A DNA stretch of 64,000 nt from Psychrobacter sp. JB385 (GCF_900163785.1 NZ_FUKN01000010.1:248001-312000); one strand, 5' to 3'. Positions 46,396-56,542 are shown, numbered from the stretch's first letter. Program-made: numbers and translations. Notes: generated by a model from the sequence alone, not told the origin.

Positions 46396-49300
46396 TTAGC
46401 GGGCGACTCGCCGGCAACCTTGCCCCGTTATTTGACTAAAACCGCCAGAGAGTTTTTCAACCTTAATCTGAGTTAAAATACGCTCTTTTAGTGCCTGTAC
46501 ATGAGAGATCACCCCAATTAATTTGCCTTCTTGCTGTAAGCTTGTGAGGGTATCAAGTGCAATATCTAGTGATTCCTCATCCAACGTCCCAAAGCCTTCA
46601 TCCAAAAACAGCGAGTCCACACGGATGTTTTGACTGGCCATTTGTGACAAACCTAGTGCAAGAGCCAAGCTAATAATAAACCCTTCACCGCCTGATAAGT
46701 TTTTGGTGCTACGAATCTCACCGCCTTGATAATTATCGATGACGTTTAATTCAAGTGGGCTGTCCTCATCGCGGATCAGCAAGTAGCGATCACTCATTTT
46801 TTGTAATTGGGTATTGGCATGGCGAACCATAAGATCAAAGGTTAGCCCTTGGGCAAAGGTACGATATTTTTTACCGTCGGATGAACCAATTAATTTATGT
46901 AGCTGCTGCCACACTTGCAACTTCTCTTTTTGAGCGTTGATGGCGTCCATCTGTGCTTGCTGGGTATCCTTCTTATCCTCATTGTCTTTTAGTCGTTGAC
47001 TGATAGCGCCAACCAACTCCATGCGTTTATTAAACTCGTCTTGTGCTTGTACTTTTCGTTGAACGAGTATTTCCTTATCCTCGGTTGTCAGCGGACTTGC
47101 CTGCTTAGCAGCGAGCGTTTTTTGGGTCTCTTCAAGTGAGTTTTGCGCCTGCTTTAGCGCATAGTCGATGTGTTGCTGTTGTTGACCAAGTGCATTGCGC
47201 TCATCAAGGGGTAGGCGTGCTGCTGTAAAATCAGCTTCGTCAACGAAGTCAGAAGCAGCAAGCGCTGATAAAAAGATGGTTTCTTGCGTACTGAGTGTTT
47301 CAGTTACCGTAGTAATTTGCTCGCACAAGCTTTTTTGTTTATTTAGTAATTGATTGAGTGTGTGTTCCGTATTATCCAATTGTCTTTGGGCAGAGATTTT
47401 CTTGGTTTGCGCTTGTTCTAACCCCTCACGTAAACGCTTTTCTTCTGCGTCAGGATCTTTATCAGCAAACACACTGGCTCTGTTTTTTTGTAACTGCTCA
47501 AAAACCTGCGTTTTTTCAGTCACGAGTTGAATAAGCTGATCAAGCTCGTGTTGGTTTTTATCCAACTGAGTTTGTTTGGTATCGATCTGTATTTCTAGAC
47601 GACCTAATGCTGTCGTCAGCGTTTGCTGCGCTTCTTTATAGTGGTTGAACTCATTTTTTATGGTGATGAATGCAGCGCGCTGCTGACGCAAGGTATGGAT
47701 ATGTGCTTGATAATCCACGTCGTTCAATATGGTATGGTTATCTATACTATCGGTGAGTGCTTGTAATGTGTGCTGCGAGGCGCGTATCTGTGTTAGTGCT
47801 TCTGTCTGAAACGTGCCAGCCGCATATTTCGTTAACAGCTGTACGATGTCATCTTTAAGGGTTGTTAATTCGGAGAAATTGTCCTGAATGCTGTTGTCAA
47901 TATTCTCTATACCTGCCGATTTCACCTTAATATTCGTTTCAATCTCATTAAGATGGCTTGTCAGCTTATGCTTCTGTTGCGTTAATACACTTATGTCATC
48001 ACGTATGGTAGTAAGCTTCTCGGCAAGCGTTTCATAGTTGGACAAAGTGTCTTTAAGAGACACTTTACGTTCGGCCAGTTGATGCTTAGTACTCTCTAAC
48101 AACGGCAGTATAGCCAACTGTGTCTCAAGTGGCTGCAATATCTGTATCGTTGCCGCGATAAAAGGCGAGTAGTTTTTATCCAGCATTAAACTAACTGACT
48201 GCTTGATATCAATTGCTAGTTTGCGGGCTTGATCTTGTAGCAGATTTTTCTGATCTTGTTGCTGCTCAAGTTGGTGCTGTTTGGTCGCCTGACTGATACG
48301 ATGCGCAGATAAGGTGTTTTCCAAATCAGATATGGTGGTGTCCAGCTCTGTTATATGTTGCTGAATCTGATCCGTTTCGGTATCTGATACAACATGCGGG
48401 TGGTTTGCGTCATAAGGATGTTCAAGCGATCCACACAGCGGGCAGGGGTGACCCTCTTTTAGTTCGGCAATATGGTTTTCTAAGGTGGCGACTTTTTGTA
48501 ATAGATACAACTGCTTTTGTTTGTCTTGGCGCTTGTCTTTAGCAGAGTGGATAGTGGACTCAGTATCATCAATAATATCAGCCAGTTCGGTCAGCTCGTT
48601 TTGTAACACTGGTAGTGCGGTGTTTATACCTTTGGTTTGTGCACTAATCTCATTCAGCTTATCTGCTTTTAACCCTATTTGTTCAAGTTGACGATTGAGG
48701 TCATCAATCTGTTCTTGCTCATCTCGCATTTCAGACAGGGATTGTACTTCGGTTAAAGCTGCTTGCTCTTGTTGTAATGCCGTGATCTGAGCTTGTAATG
48801 CTTTTTCTTCAATTACTTGTGTCTCTTGATGTTGATGAAAGGTTTTAAGACTGCTGTGATGCTGGTCTATATCGCTTTGCTGGCTGGTTTTGTTGATGAT
48901 TAAATCAGCATTGTCTTGTAGCAGTGCTTTTAAACGACTGCAATGACGCTCAAAATTGCCAATATCGCTTTCAATGTTGTTAAGTTCGCTATTATTTGTG
49001 AGATAACGCGCTACTTCTGCTGACTGAGTTTTATTTTGTTCTGCTGATTTTTTATGGTCGTCTATCTCTTGGCGTAAATGTTCGGTACTAATGGATAAGG
49101 CTTGTTGTCTTTGCTTAGTTTCTTTTAAAGCATGCTGATTCTGCGCAATGTCTGTATCCAATTGGCGCGCCTTTGCAATATCTGGCAAAGTATCTCGTAA
49201 TGCGTTACTTGCCGTTTGTACTTGGACTTGTGTGATCTCTAGGTTCGTAGTTGCTTGCACTAAATCCTGTTCTTGCCGAGGTTTTGCGTCGCTTATTTGC

Positions 49301-50256
49301 TGCTGCTCCTTTTGTAAACGTTTTAGATTGTCACGGTTATAGACAAGCTGGCCAAACTGACTATCAATCTCCAGCGCCTTGTTAGCAGCGGTTAGGCGCT
49401 TTGCATCAGCAAGAAAATCTTGCTGCATTTGCTGAGCCTGCGCAAGATTATGTTGATAACTGCGTAGTTTTTCTTTTGACTCTGTGACGCTATCAAGCCA
49501 TTGAATTTTATTGCTTAAGTCTTGAATGTCCTGCTGCTGCTCGCTTTGGACATTTTGATGTGATTGTAAGTCGGCTCTCAGTTGGTTTTCTTCTTCAGTA
49601 TCTAGAAGCGCTAAACCCTCTAAACCATATTGCAGCTTATGAAGCATGTCTTCTTCAGTGCGTTTTTTATCATGGACATGTGCTGAGATGGTGGCGTAAA
49701 TGTCCGTACCCGTAATTTTTTCTAAAATGTCTGCACGTTCATCGGCTTTTGCCTTCAAAAATGCAGAAAAACTGCCTTGAGCCAGTAGTATAGAGCGGGT
49801 GAACTGCTGAAAATCCATTCGCGTCAGCTCAGTAATCTTATTTTTGGTGTGCTTTAAAGTACTTTCTAGCAGCTCATCTTTTTTTGATTCATCCTTATAT
49901 ATTTTAGCAATTTCATGGGTGGCGTCTTGCAGGTTACCGTCTGCTTTATTATAAGCACGTCGCTGTCCCCAGCGGCAACGGTATAGGCTGCCATTTAAAT
50001 CAATCACCACCTCAGCGAAGCACTCAGCCGTTTGCCGTGTCATCACTTCGTTACTGCTTTTACTGATACTATTGATCCTTGGTGTCTCACCATACAGCGC
50101 CAGACAAATCGCATCGAGTATGGTGGTCTTGCCAGCACCAGTCTGGCCTGTGATCGCAAAGATGCCTTCATTGGTAAAAGCCGTATCAGCGAAATCTATA
50201 TGCCATTCGCCTTTTAAAGAGTTGAGGTTTTTGAGTCTAAGTTCAATGAGGCGCAT
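46396..50256 (-). CDS. sbcC: SbcC exonuclease subunit (SMC-like ATPase)
   Basis: Large ATPase subunit of the SbcCD nuclease that opens DNA hairpins and processes double-strand ends; 1286 residues (E. coli 1048). Walker A is GQTGAGKTTILDAICLAL near residue 36. Two long coiled coils follow, hinged by a zinc hook HPCPLCGSLEHPYD near residue 605. The C-terminus carries the signature LSGGEGFIISLALALGLS and Walker B DSLFLDEGFGTLDEESL. Extra length lies in the Gln-rich coiled coils. It lies 85 bases after sbcD on the same strand. Confidence 0.92.
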   Translation of the reverse strand: MRLIELRLKNLNSLKGEWHIDFADTAFTNEGIFAITGQTGAGKTTILDAICLALYGETPRINSISKSSNEVMTRQTAECFAEVVIDLNGSLYRCRWGQRRAYNKADGNLQDATHEIAKIYKDESKKDELLESTLKHTKNKITELTRMDFQQFTRSILLAQGSFSAFLKAKADERADILEKITGTDIYATISAHVHDKKRTEEDMLHKLQYGLEGLALLDTEEENQLRADLQSHQNVQSEQQQDIQDLSNKIQWLDSVTESKEKLRSYQHNLAQAQQMQQDFLADAKRLTAANKALEIDSQFGQLVYNRDNLKRLQKEQQQISDAKPRQEQDLVQATTNLEITQVQVQTASNALRDTLPDIAKARQLDTDIAQNQHALKETKQRQQALSISTEHLRQEIDDHKKSAEQNKTQSAEVARYLTNNSELNNIESDIGNFERHCSRLKALLQDNADLIINKTSQQSDIDQHHSSLKTFHQHQETQVIEEKALQAQITALQQEQAALTEVQSLSEMRDEQEQIDDLNRQLEQIGLKADKLNEISAQTKGINTALPVLQNELTELADIIDDTESTIHSAKDKRQDKQKQLYLLQKVATLENHIAELKEGHPCPLCGSLEHPYDANHPHVVSDTETDQIQQHITELDTTISDLENTLSAHRISQATKQHQLEQQQDQKNLLQDQARKLAIDIKQSVSLMLDKNYSPFIAATIQILQPLETQLAILPLLESTKHQLAERKVSLKDTLSNYETLAEKLTTIRDDISVLTQQKHKLTSHLNEIETNIKVKSAGIENIDNSIQDNFSELTTLKDDIVQLLTKYAAGTFQTEALTQIRASQHTLQALTDSIDNHTILNDVDYQAHIHTLRQQRAAFITIKNEFNHYKEAQQTLTTALGRLEIQIDTKQTQLDKNQHELDQLIQLVTEKTQVFEQLQKNRASVFADKDPDAEEKRLREGLEQAQTKKISAQRQLDNTEHTLNQLLNKQKSLCEQITTVTETLSTQETIFLSALAASDFVDEADFTAARLPLDERNALGQQQQHIDYALKQAQNSLEETQKTLAAKQASPLTTEDKEILVQRKVQAQDEFNKRMELVGAISQRLKDNEDKKDTQQAQMDAINAQKEKLQVWQQLHKLIGSSDGKKYRTFAQGLTFDLMVRHANTQLQKMSDRYLLIRDEDSPLELNVIDNYQGGEIRSTKNLSGGEGFIISLALALGLSQMASQNIRVDSLFLDEGFGTLDEESLDIALDTLTSLQQEGKLIGVISHVQALKERILTQIKVEKLSGGFSQITGQGCRRVAR

Positions 50257-50341
50257 GGAGGAGTCTTATTATTGGTAATAGAAACAATACAAAAGATGGG
50301 CAAATTTCTTATTAAAAAGAGGGTATAAAGGACAACTCAGC

Positions 50342-51973
50342 TTATTCAGCCTGTTTGTCGTCATGGCGAAGGCTATAAAGTATTTGCTCATAAGCATCTC
50401 GCAAACTTGGTTTTTGCGTGTCAGAGACATCATGAGCTGTCAAGCAACGCTCGAACACCTCCATTTCATCCAAATCTTGTAGCGTCTCGGAGGTTTGCTG
50501 CTGATTGAGTACTTTATTGTAGGTACGCGTGTTTTTTATCTTTAACACTTCGCATGGCAAACCTTCTACCATCGCTTGAATGTGCTCGCGCAACTCGCTG
50601 ACGATATCATCCCCTGTATAAACAATCTCTAACCAGATCGATTCTTGATGGGCAAGGGTACTGACAGCTTCATCAATCCTTACATTGATGGTTTCTAAAT
50701 CACCCGAAACTTGCGCCAATTTTTGGAACTTTGGAATTGGTAGCGAGGTGATTTGCATCTGCATGGCGTCATCTTGGGGCACATTCTGAGCCGCTACTTT
50801 AGAAGGTATTTGACGGATGTCGTGGTCATGTTTTTGCTCATAATCGTCGCTAGAATGGATTTTCGTATCATGCTCTGCTACCGTATCTTGTTCTATTGGC
50901 ACCTCAAAACCAAATAAGTCATCCATATAGGCAGTGGCTTGAATGGCTACTTTCTTAGTAGTTTTTTCTACTGATTTTTTAACCTCAGTAACCGTATTAG
51001 ATGGCGGAGGAACAACGCTGTCAGATAGAGTGTTTAATACTAAGCTTTCATTATCAATATTATTGATAGCACCAAACTGTATGAGCAGCACTTGTTTTTG
51101 CTGCTTTGCCTCACCAAAGCCCATGGCGATAGGAGAGCCTGAATAGCGAATCGTCTCGCGACCACCGACTCGCTGCGGCACATGCAAATGCCCAAGCGCC
51201 ACATAATCAAAACCCTCATCGAACATATCGGCAGAGATCTTGCCGAGTGAGCCGACATATAGCTCACGTACGCCATCATCGTCGGTTGTTTTTCCGCCCG
51301 CTGCGAATAAATGACCTGTAGCAATGATAGGAATGTGGCGCTTGTGTACTTTGATTAGTTGAGCCTGTTTGGCTTTGGCAATATTTGCGACTGTATCATA
51401 GTGTGCACAGATACCTTTGATAACATTGGCATCTTTACTGTCCGCAGACTCGCCAGCGCTACTGCTACGCACATCGCGATCGCGCAAGTAGGGTACAGCG
51501 GCAATGATGCAATGCGGGGCATCGTCCTGATCAGTCAAAACCAATACTTCATCGTCCAAGTTGTCACAAGCCGTACCGATAACGTGCACGTTTAAGAACT
51601 TTAATATATTACTTGGCGCATCTAGGAAGGTTGGCGAATCATGATTACCAGCCACAATGACCACATGCTGACAGCATGACTTTGAGACTTTGCCCAAAAA
51701 CTCATAATACAGCGCCTGAGCTTTATTGCTTGGCGTCATGGTATCAAAGATGTCACCTGCAACAATCAAGACATCTACTTGTTGGACAGTAATGGTGCCG
51801 TATAGCCAATTCAAAAAAGACTCAAACTCTTCATAACGCAGCCGCCCATATAGACGTCGCCCCAAATGCCAATCGGAGGTGTGTAAGATTTTTAAAGGTT
51901 TGGTCAGCATGTATGCAGGAGCAACAGGTGTGGGCATAGTCGAATTTGGGCACAGTTGGTAGAAGGCTTTCAT
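50342..51973 (-). CDS. sbcD: SbcD nuclease subunit
   Basis: Metallophosphoesterase-type nuclease partner of SbcC. Motifs: LHTSDWHLGRRLYG, VAGDIFDT, VAGNHDSP and ALGHLHVPQ. The length of 543 residues exceeds E. coli SbcD (400) because of a charged, probably disordered insertion around residues 320-410 (VKKSVEKTTKK...HDTKIHSSDD) between the nuclease and C-terminal capping domain. Alternative starts at 51937 and 51910 (MLTKPLKILHTSDW) fit the family N-terminus better, but none has a clear ribosome-binding site. sbcC follows. Confidence 0.9.
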   Translation of the reverse strand: MKAFYQLCPNSTMPTPVAPAYMLTKPLKILHTSDWHLGRRLYGRLRYEEFESFLNWLYGTITVQQVDVLIVAGDIFDTMTPSNKAQALYYEFLGKVSKSCCQHVVIVAGNHDSPTFLDAPSNILKFLNVHVIGTACDNLDDEVLVLTDQDDAPHCIIAAVPYLRDRDVRSSSAGESADSKDANVIKGICAHYDTVANIAKAKQAQLIKVHKRHIPIIATGHLFAAGGKTTDDDGVRELYVGSLGKISADMFDEGFDYVALGHLHVPQRVGGRETIRYSGSPIAMGFGEAKQQKQVLLIQFGAINNIDNESLVLNTLSDSVVPPPSNTVTEVKKSVEKTTKKVAIQATAYMDDLFGFEVPIEQDTVAEHDTKIHSSDDYEQKHDHDIRQIPSKVAAQNVPQDDAMQMQITSLPIPKFQKLAQVSGDLETINVRIDEAVSTLAHQESIWLEIVYTGDDIVSELREHIQAMVEGLPCEVLKIKNTRTYNKVLNQQQTSETLQDLDEMEVFERCLTAHDVSDTQKPSLRDAYEQILYSLRHDDKQAE

Positions 51974-52009
51974 TTTAGCAAGATTTGCGGCGGTTTGCTT
52001 TAATGCATC

Positions 52010-52045
52010 AAAAAAGCCCCGTCAGTAGAGTGGCAGGGCTTTTTT
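52010..52045. terminator. cysG terminator
   Basis: AAAAAAGCCC and GGGCTTTTTT, with an imperfect inner stem. It lies between the cysG stop and sbcD start on the minus strand, so it ends the cysG transcript. Confidence 0.8.
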
Positions 52046-52105
52046 CATCTTATTTTGCAATCAACCATACATATTTTTTAATGAATGATAACTTTATATC
52101 GATTG

Positions 52106-53695
52106 CTACTGCGCTGCTATATTGGCAATCATAGAGAGCGCATGTGCTTGCTGGCCTGTAGATGATTGTGCGTCCTTATTCGGAGCAGCTGAGCCTTCAC
52201 GTAGCCAGTTATTTGCGGTATCACCAGTGTTTTGATTGTATTGATTATACCAAGACAAATCATGATGCAAGCTGACCACATCGCCCATAATCAGTAGGGC
52301 AGGCGTGGGTAATTGCGCGTGTGCTTGTTTGGCGACAATGGTGTCAAGCGTGCCTGTTAAGACTTGCTGGTTTGGCATACTGGCATTAGAAACAATAGCA
52401 ATGGGGGTATCAGCGCTACGGCCAGCGTCAACCAAGCCTTCAGTCAAACGTGCGAGCGAATGGAGACCCATGTAAAACACCACCGTCTCATCGGTATTTA
52501 AAAAGTTTTCAAAATTACTATTGGGCGCGCCTGCCTTCAAAAAGCCAGTCACAAAGCGTACGGATTGCGAGTGGTCACGATGTGTCAGTGGGATGCCCGC
52601 ATAGCTAGCAGCGGCATTGGCAGCGGTGATGCCTGGTACGACCTGATAAGGCACACCATGAGCACGTAAGCTTTCAATCTCTTCGCCGCCTCGACCAAAA
52701 ATGAATGGATCACCGCCTTTTAGGCGCACCACCCGCCGACCTTGTTTGGCACTATTGACCAATAACTCATTGATACCAAGCTGTGCCACTGCATGATTGC
52801 TGCGTTTTTTACCCACAAATACTTTGTCCGCATCACGGCGGCACAAATCCAGCACTTGTGGCGATACCAATGCATCGTAGTAGACAATATCAGCTTGCTG
52901 CATCAGACGCAGCGCTTTAAATGTGAGCAATTCTGGATCACCGGGGCCTGCACCAACGATATAGACTTCGCCAACGGGGGGTAGTTTTTTTTCTAACTCG
53001 TCTGACAGAGTAGGCGTTGTATTTTCCGCAGCATTAGGGTGGGCTTTATCATGAATAGCAGCGGCAGTGCTATCTAAGTCAGCTTGCAGCTGCGCAACGG
53101 CCTCTTTTTCATTGCCAGCAAACATCAGCTGACTGACTTGACCTTCAAAGGCACGCTCCCAAAATTGGCGGCGGCCCGTCAGCGTCGGTATTTTGGCTTT
53201 CACGTCATCTCGAAACTCGCCCGCAAGCTTCGCTAGTTTGCCATAACCTTGTGGGATTAAGGTTTCAAGGCGTGCCCGCAATAGCCGTGCTAGCACTGGC
53301 GCTTTACCATTGGAGGAAATACCGATCACAATGGGATTACGATCCACAATGGCTGGAAAAATAAAATCACACAGGTGCGGCGTGTCCACTACATTGACAG
53401 GAATGTTTAGCTCAGTCGCATCGGCATGAATCTGATGATTTAGTGTCTCGTCATCGGTGCCTGCAATGATGATGCGAGCGTCTGACATATAGGTTTTATT
53501 ATAATTTTCATAAATCAATTCGTGCTTATTGTCACTCAGTAACTCTCGTATTTCATGGCTGATATCAGGCGCAAGAATCGTAATACGGGCACCTGCGCGG
53601 CTAAGCAAGTCAGCTTTACGTAGCGCTACTTCACCGCCACCCACGATAAGCACTTTTTGATTTTCTAATTTAAAAAATAGGGGAAAGGTGTTCAT
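52106..53695 (-). CDS. cysG: Multifunctional siroheme synthase CysG
   Basis: Makes siroheme from uroporphyrinogen III: C-terminal methyltransferase, N-terminal dehydrogenase and ferrochelatase. 529 residues (E. coli 457). The N-terminal half has KVLIVGGGEVALRKADLL; the methyltransferase half starts at GEVYIVGAGPGDPELLT with VRLKGGDPFIFGRGGEE and VVPGITAANAAASYAGIP. A linker near residues 215-240 and a 45-residue C-terminal tail account for the extra length. Siroheme supplies the CysI sulfite reductase encoded 8 kb away. Upstream lies one copy of the 46-bp repeat. Confidence 0.93.
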   Translation of the reverse strand: MNTFPLFFKLENQKVLIVGGGEVALRKADLLSRAGARITILAPDISHEIRELLSDNKHELIYENYNKTYMSDARIIIAGTDDETLNHQIHADATELNIPVNVVDTPHLCDFIFPAIVDRNPIVIGISSNGKAPVLARLLRARLETLIPQGYGKLAKLAGEFRDDVKAKIPTLTGRRQFWERAFEGQVSQLMFAGNEKEAVAQLQADLDSTAAAIHDKAHPNAAENTTPTLSDELEKKLPPVGEVYIVGAGPGDPELLTFKALRLMQQADIVYYDALVSPQVLDLCRRDADKVFVGKKRSNHAVAQLGINELLVNSAKQGRRVVRLKGGDPFIFGRGGEEIESLRAHGVPYQVVPGITAANAAASYAGIPLTHRDHSQSVRFVTGFLKAGAPNSNFENFLNTDETVVFYMGLHSLARLTEGLVDAGRSADTPIAIVSNASMPNQQVLTGTLDTIVAKQAHAQLPTPALLIMGDVVSLHHDLSWYNQYNQNTGDTANNWLREGSAAPNKDAQSSTGQQAHALSMIANIAAQ

Positions 53696-53749
53696 AGCGT
53701 CACCATTTATTGTATTTAAGAGATATCGTCATTATGAGGTATCATAAAC

Positions 53750-53795
53750 GTACGCTCACGTAGTGAATTGGCATTAGTATATTCGTTTTTGTCAT
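53750..53795. repeat. 46-bp dispersed repeat, copy 1
   Basis: Matches 56626-56671 at 42 of 46 positions by direct comparison; all four differences are transitions. It lies 55-100 bases upstream of the cysG start. On the minus strand both copies can read KNEY, one residue, NANSLRERT. Confidence 0.85.
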
Positions 53796-53930
53796 GATAC
53801 AGACATTTTTCAGTGAGAAATGGAATAGTAATAGAGATATGCTTGCTCTTGATATCCTGCTCAAACAGGTGTCAAAGCTGGACAGTATGTAGTCAGGAGT
53901 AGGGCAAAATCAATCGATAAGGAGTAAGTT

Positions 53931-54035
53931 ATGGAACATAGGGAGGTAGTCGTACCGATATCAAAAGAGGCTGAGTTCAGACTAAATTATGACGAATGTG
54001 AAGATAATCACTTACTTGAATACCCTTTAAAATAA
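53931..54035 (+). CDS. 34-residue small protein
   Basis: A short frame (MEHREVVVPISKEAEFR ... LLEYPLK) with an excellent ribosome-binding site, AAGGAG seven bases before the ATG. It is acidic, has no membrane span and no recognised family. It lies in the otherwise empty 514-bp gap between cysG and the acyltransferase gene. It could be a true small protein or the 5' remnant of a larger gene whose 3' part is lost. Confidence 0.4.
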   Translation: MEHREVVVPISKEAEFRLNYDECEDNHLLEYPLK

Positions 54036-54209
54036 CCAGTGAATACTAGAGGAATAAAAACTATAGAGATCTATTTATACATATTTGATGCTTGCATATA
54101 ATTTGAAACGTTTGAGAGCAAACATGAACTTGATACACTATTGCAGTGAAAGTAGCGCAATAGTGTATTAATCTTCGCCAAAAAATATAGGCAGCCGTAA
54201 CTTTAAAAC

Positions 54210-55160
54210 TTACTCAAACTCACTTAACATCTTGGTAATGCGGGCGTCTTTTTGTTGCCAGATTTCCTCTAACCAATCAAACATCATGTTTTTAGTGGCT
54301 TCATCACGGTCATAACCGCCTTCCATGATCGCGGCAAACAACTCATCAGGAACCTTCAAACGGGTCACATCGACCCCCAAACGGCGAATATTGCCTTTCC
54401 ACAAGTCATCGTAGTCAGGAATGCCATCTGGGTAAACAATTGTGATGTCCAAAATTGAGTCCAATTGATCGCCTAATGCATTAATCGCTAATGACAGACC
54501 ACCAGCGCGTGGTTTTAGTAAATGCTGATAAGGGGACTCTTGTTTGTCGTGCTTCTCTGAAGTAAAACGCGTACCTTCCAAGTAATTGAGTAAGGCAAAA
54601 GGTTTGTTTTTTAATTGACGACACGCACGCTTGGCCTCAATTAAATTTTTGTTTTTAAGCTCTGAGTTCTTTGCCATCGCTTTGGGTGAGAAGCGCTTAA
54701 TCATGGGAAAGTCTAGAAAGTAGAAAGCTTGACCAATGACAGGAATATAAATCAGATTAAACTTTGTAAAGAAACGCGTTAATGGCAGAGTATCTTGGCT
54801 AATGTATTGCACGATACTGGTATCGACCCAAGACTGATGGTTGCTCACCAGCAGGTATTGTTTGTCTTCGCTAAGGTCTTCCGGTAGGTTGATACGCCAG
54901 TCTTTGTGGGGTAACGCATGATCGATAACAGCATTATTACTATTGATCCAGTATTTGGTAATCTCAATTAAAGCCTTATCGGCACGTTTTGATCCGGTCA
55001 ACACTTTAGCTGCACCAAAAGTCCAGATGGGTAAACCAACAGCGATACTATTGGCAGTGAGGACACCTGTACCAGTCAAAAAAGAAGCTGCTTTGCCGAC
55101 TGGCGGCAACTTATCATGTAGCTTTGCGTAAAGTGAATTGAGCTTTCGCGTAGAGGCCAT
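54210..55160 (-). CDS. Lysophospholipid acyltransferase (AGPAT/YihG-like)
   Basis: Membrane-associated 1-acyl-glycerol-3-phosphate-type acyltransferase, 316 residues. The catalytic HX4D is in SNHQSWVDTS, and EGTRFTSEKH is the glycerophosphate-binding motif. An N-terminal membrane segment surrounds LTANSIAVGLPIWTFG. The length and the LNYLEGTRFT context match the YihG/YihG-like group with long C-terminus. I chose the ATG at 55160 with GGA eight bases upstream; a longer frame to 55265 begins with non-conserved sequence. It likely contributes to phospholipid remodelling. Confidence 0.8.
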   Translation of the reverse strand: MASTRKLNSLYAKLHDKLPPVGKAASFLTGTGVLTANSIAVGLPIWTFGAAKVLTGSKRADKALIEITKYWINSNNAVIDHALPHKDWRINLPEDLSEDKQYLLVSNHQSWVDTSIVQYISQDTLPLTRFFTKFNLIYIPVIGQAFYFLDFPMIKRFSPKAMAKNSELKNKNLIEAKRACRQLKNKPFALLNYLEGTRFTSEKHDKQESPYQHLLKPRAGGLSLAINALGDQLDSILDITIVYPDGIPDYDDLWKGNIRRLGVDVTRLKVPDELFAAIMEGGYDRDEATKNMMFDWLEEIWQQKDARITKMLSEFE

Positions 55161-55402
55161 AACAGAGATCCATATTGATGAATACAACAAAAGTATTAAT
55201 GATTGAGCGCTAGGTCTATGTCTAATAATGAGCACATCTCGAAGACATGCCATAGAATAACTCAATGTTATCGGATAAGAAGTAAAGAAAACGTTAAAAC
55301 ATTGCGCAAAAGCATTAGATCAGCAATTTAACAACTAACAACGTTTTACTATAGTCGGCGAAAATTTGAATCGTTTCTGTATCAAACACCTTATTAGATA
55401 CA

Positions 55403-55440
55403 AAAAAGCAGGGATGACAGTAAAATCATCGCTGCTTTTT
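55403..55440. terminator. Terminator beyond the cysH remnant
   Basis: AAAAAGCAGGGATGA pairs with TCATCGCTGCTTTTT with one mismatch. Its inner sequence resembles the terminator of intact cysH at 58544-58580 (GCGATGA / TCATCGC), as expected if the two cysH ends were duplicated together with their terminators. Confidence 0.75.
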
Positions 55441-55481
55441 GCAACACGGTTCGTTATTGAGTTTTATCTGTCAGCTTTTAT

Positions 55482-55628
55482 TTATAGCTGAGTATGAAGA
55501 CCACACTCACGGCTTTCTTCTACTTTGGTTGGATCAAAGTAATCAAACTCGTTCGGTAAGTCATGCTCTTCAAGATACACGTCTAGATCCGCGTCTGTTT
55601 TCTCGTACGATGAAATCACTTTCTCAAA
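55482..55628 (-). pseudogene. Truncated 3' end of a second cysH
   Basis: Encodes the last 48 residues of a CysH-like protein (EKTDADLDVYLEEHDLP through SRECGLHTQL, TAA stop) and nothing upstream: an in-frame TGA precedes it. The last 123 bp match 58604-58726 of intact cysH at 111 positions. Ten of the twelve differences are synonymous, so the fragment diverged while still part of a functional gene. The residues before the match (KVISSY versus KVAPLF) still look homologous. It is a recombination scar, not a gene. Confidence 0.85.
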
Positions 55629-55733
55629 TCAATAAATTATTTAACACACGCTAACATATCCCAAATCAGGTTGTGCTAGCATCTCTTAAGACAATCAATC
55701 GAATTATCAATAATTAAAAAGAGTAAGCATACT

Positions 55734-56474
55734 ATGAAATTACAAGACAGAGTGGCGATTATATTTGGTGGCACTTCAGGATTGGGTGAAGCAACGGCTA
55801 AAGCGTTCGCTAATGAAGGCGCTAAAGTAGTCGTCACAGGGCGCGATGAGGAAGACGGCAATCGAATAGTTAAAGATATTACAGATAACAATCAAGACGC
55901 CATCTTTGTAAAAGCTAATGTGACGCAAAAGAGCGATATTCAAGCAGTCGTTGACAAAGCGTTAACGACTTATGATCAGATTGATATTTTGTACAACGGT
56001 GCTGGTATCCATGACGCTTATGACAATGCTGTTGAGCTAGAAGAAGATTTTTACGATCAATTGATGGCGATTAATGTCAAAGCCCCTTATCTGGCTGCCA
56101 AGATGGTGATTCCACATTTTATTAAGCAAGGTGGCGGCACCATTATTAATGTCGGTTCGCAAGCGACACAAATGGCAGGGCCGGGCGGCTCAGCCTATGT
56201 GACGTCCAAACATGCTATTTTGGGATTCTCGAAACAGTTGGCTTTCGATTTTGGTAGTCAAGGCATCAAAGTTAATACATTGTCGCCAGGTTTTATAGAA
56301 ACACCAATGACTGAGGGTATTGACGATGAGCGTTTAGATCGTATTCCGGCTCAACGTGCTGGTAAGCCTGAAGAAATTGCTGCACTTGCCGTGTTTCTGG
56401 CCTCTGAAGATTCTAATTACATGCAAGGCGCTAACGTTTTGATGGATGGTGGTTGGGTACTAGGCCGCAAATAA
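55734..56474 (+). CDS. SDR-family NAD(P)-dependent oxidoreductase
   Basis: A classical short-chain dehydrogenase of 246 residues: cofactor motif GGTSGLGEATAKAF, NGAG at about residue 89, catalytic Ser in NVGSQA and YVTSKHAILGF (Tyr-x3-Lys), and the PGFIETPM loop. It resembles FabG-like or cyclohexanol/glucose dehydrogenase-like SDRs; the substrate cannot be told. It lies just inside the cysH remnant, separated from the PAAR cassette by a strong terminator, and may belong to the same imported block. Confidence 0.85.
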   Translation: MKLQDRVAIIFGGTSGLGEATAKAFANEGAKVVVTGRDEEDGNRIVKDITDNNQDAIFVKANVTQKSDIQAVVDKALTTYDQIDILYNGAGIHDAYDNAVELEEDFYDQLMAINVKAPYLAAKMVIPHFIKQGGGTIINVGSQATQMAGPGGSAYVTSKHAILGFSKQLAFDFGSQGIKVNTLSPGFIETPMTEGIDDERLDRIPAQRAGKPEEIAALAVFLASEDSNYMQGANVLMDGGWVLGRK

Positions 56475-56542
56475 CGTTAGTCGTAAATAACGTCAATAGT
56501 CATCAACAATATAACGAACGTCTCGCACGTATCTGCCCCAAT

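Noticed and set aside
55482..55628. cysH remnant as a functional small gene
   Set aside because: No start codon or ribosome-binding site; an in-frame stop precedes it and the catalytic domain is missing.
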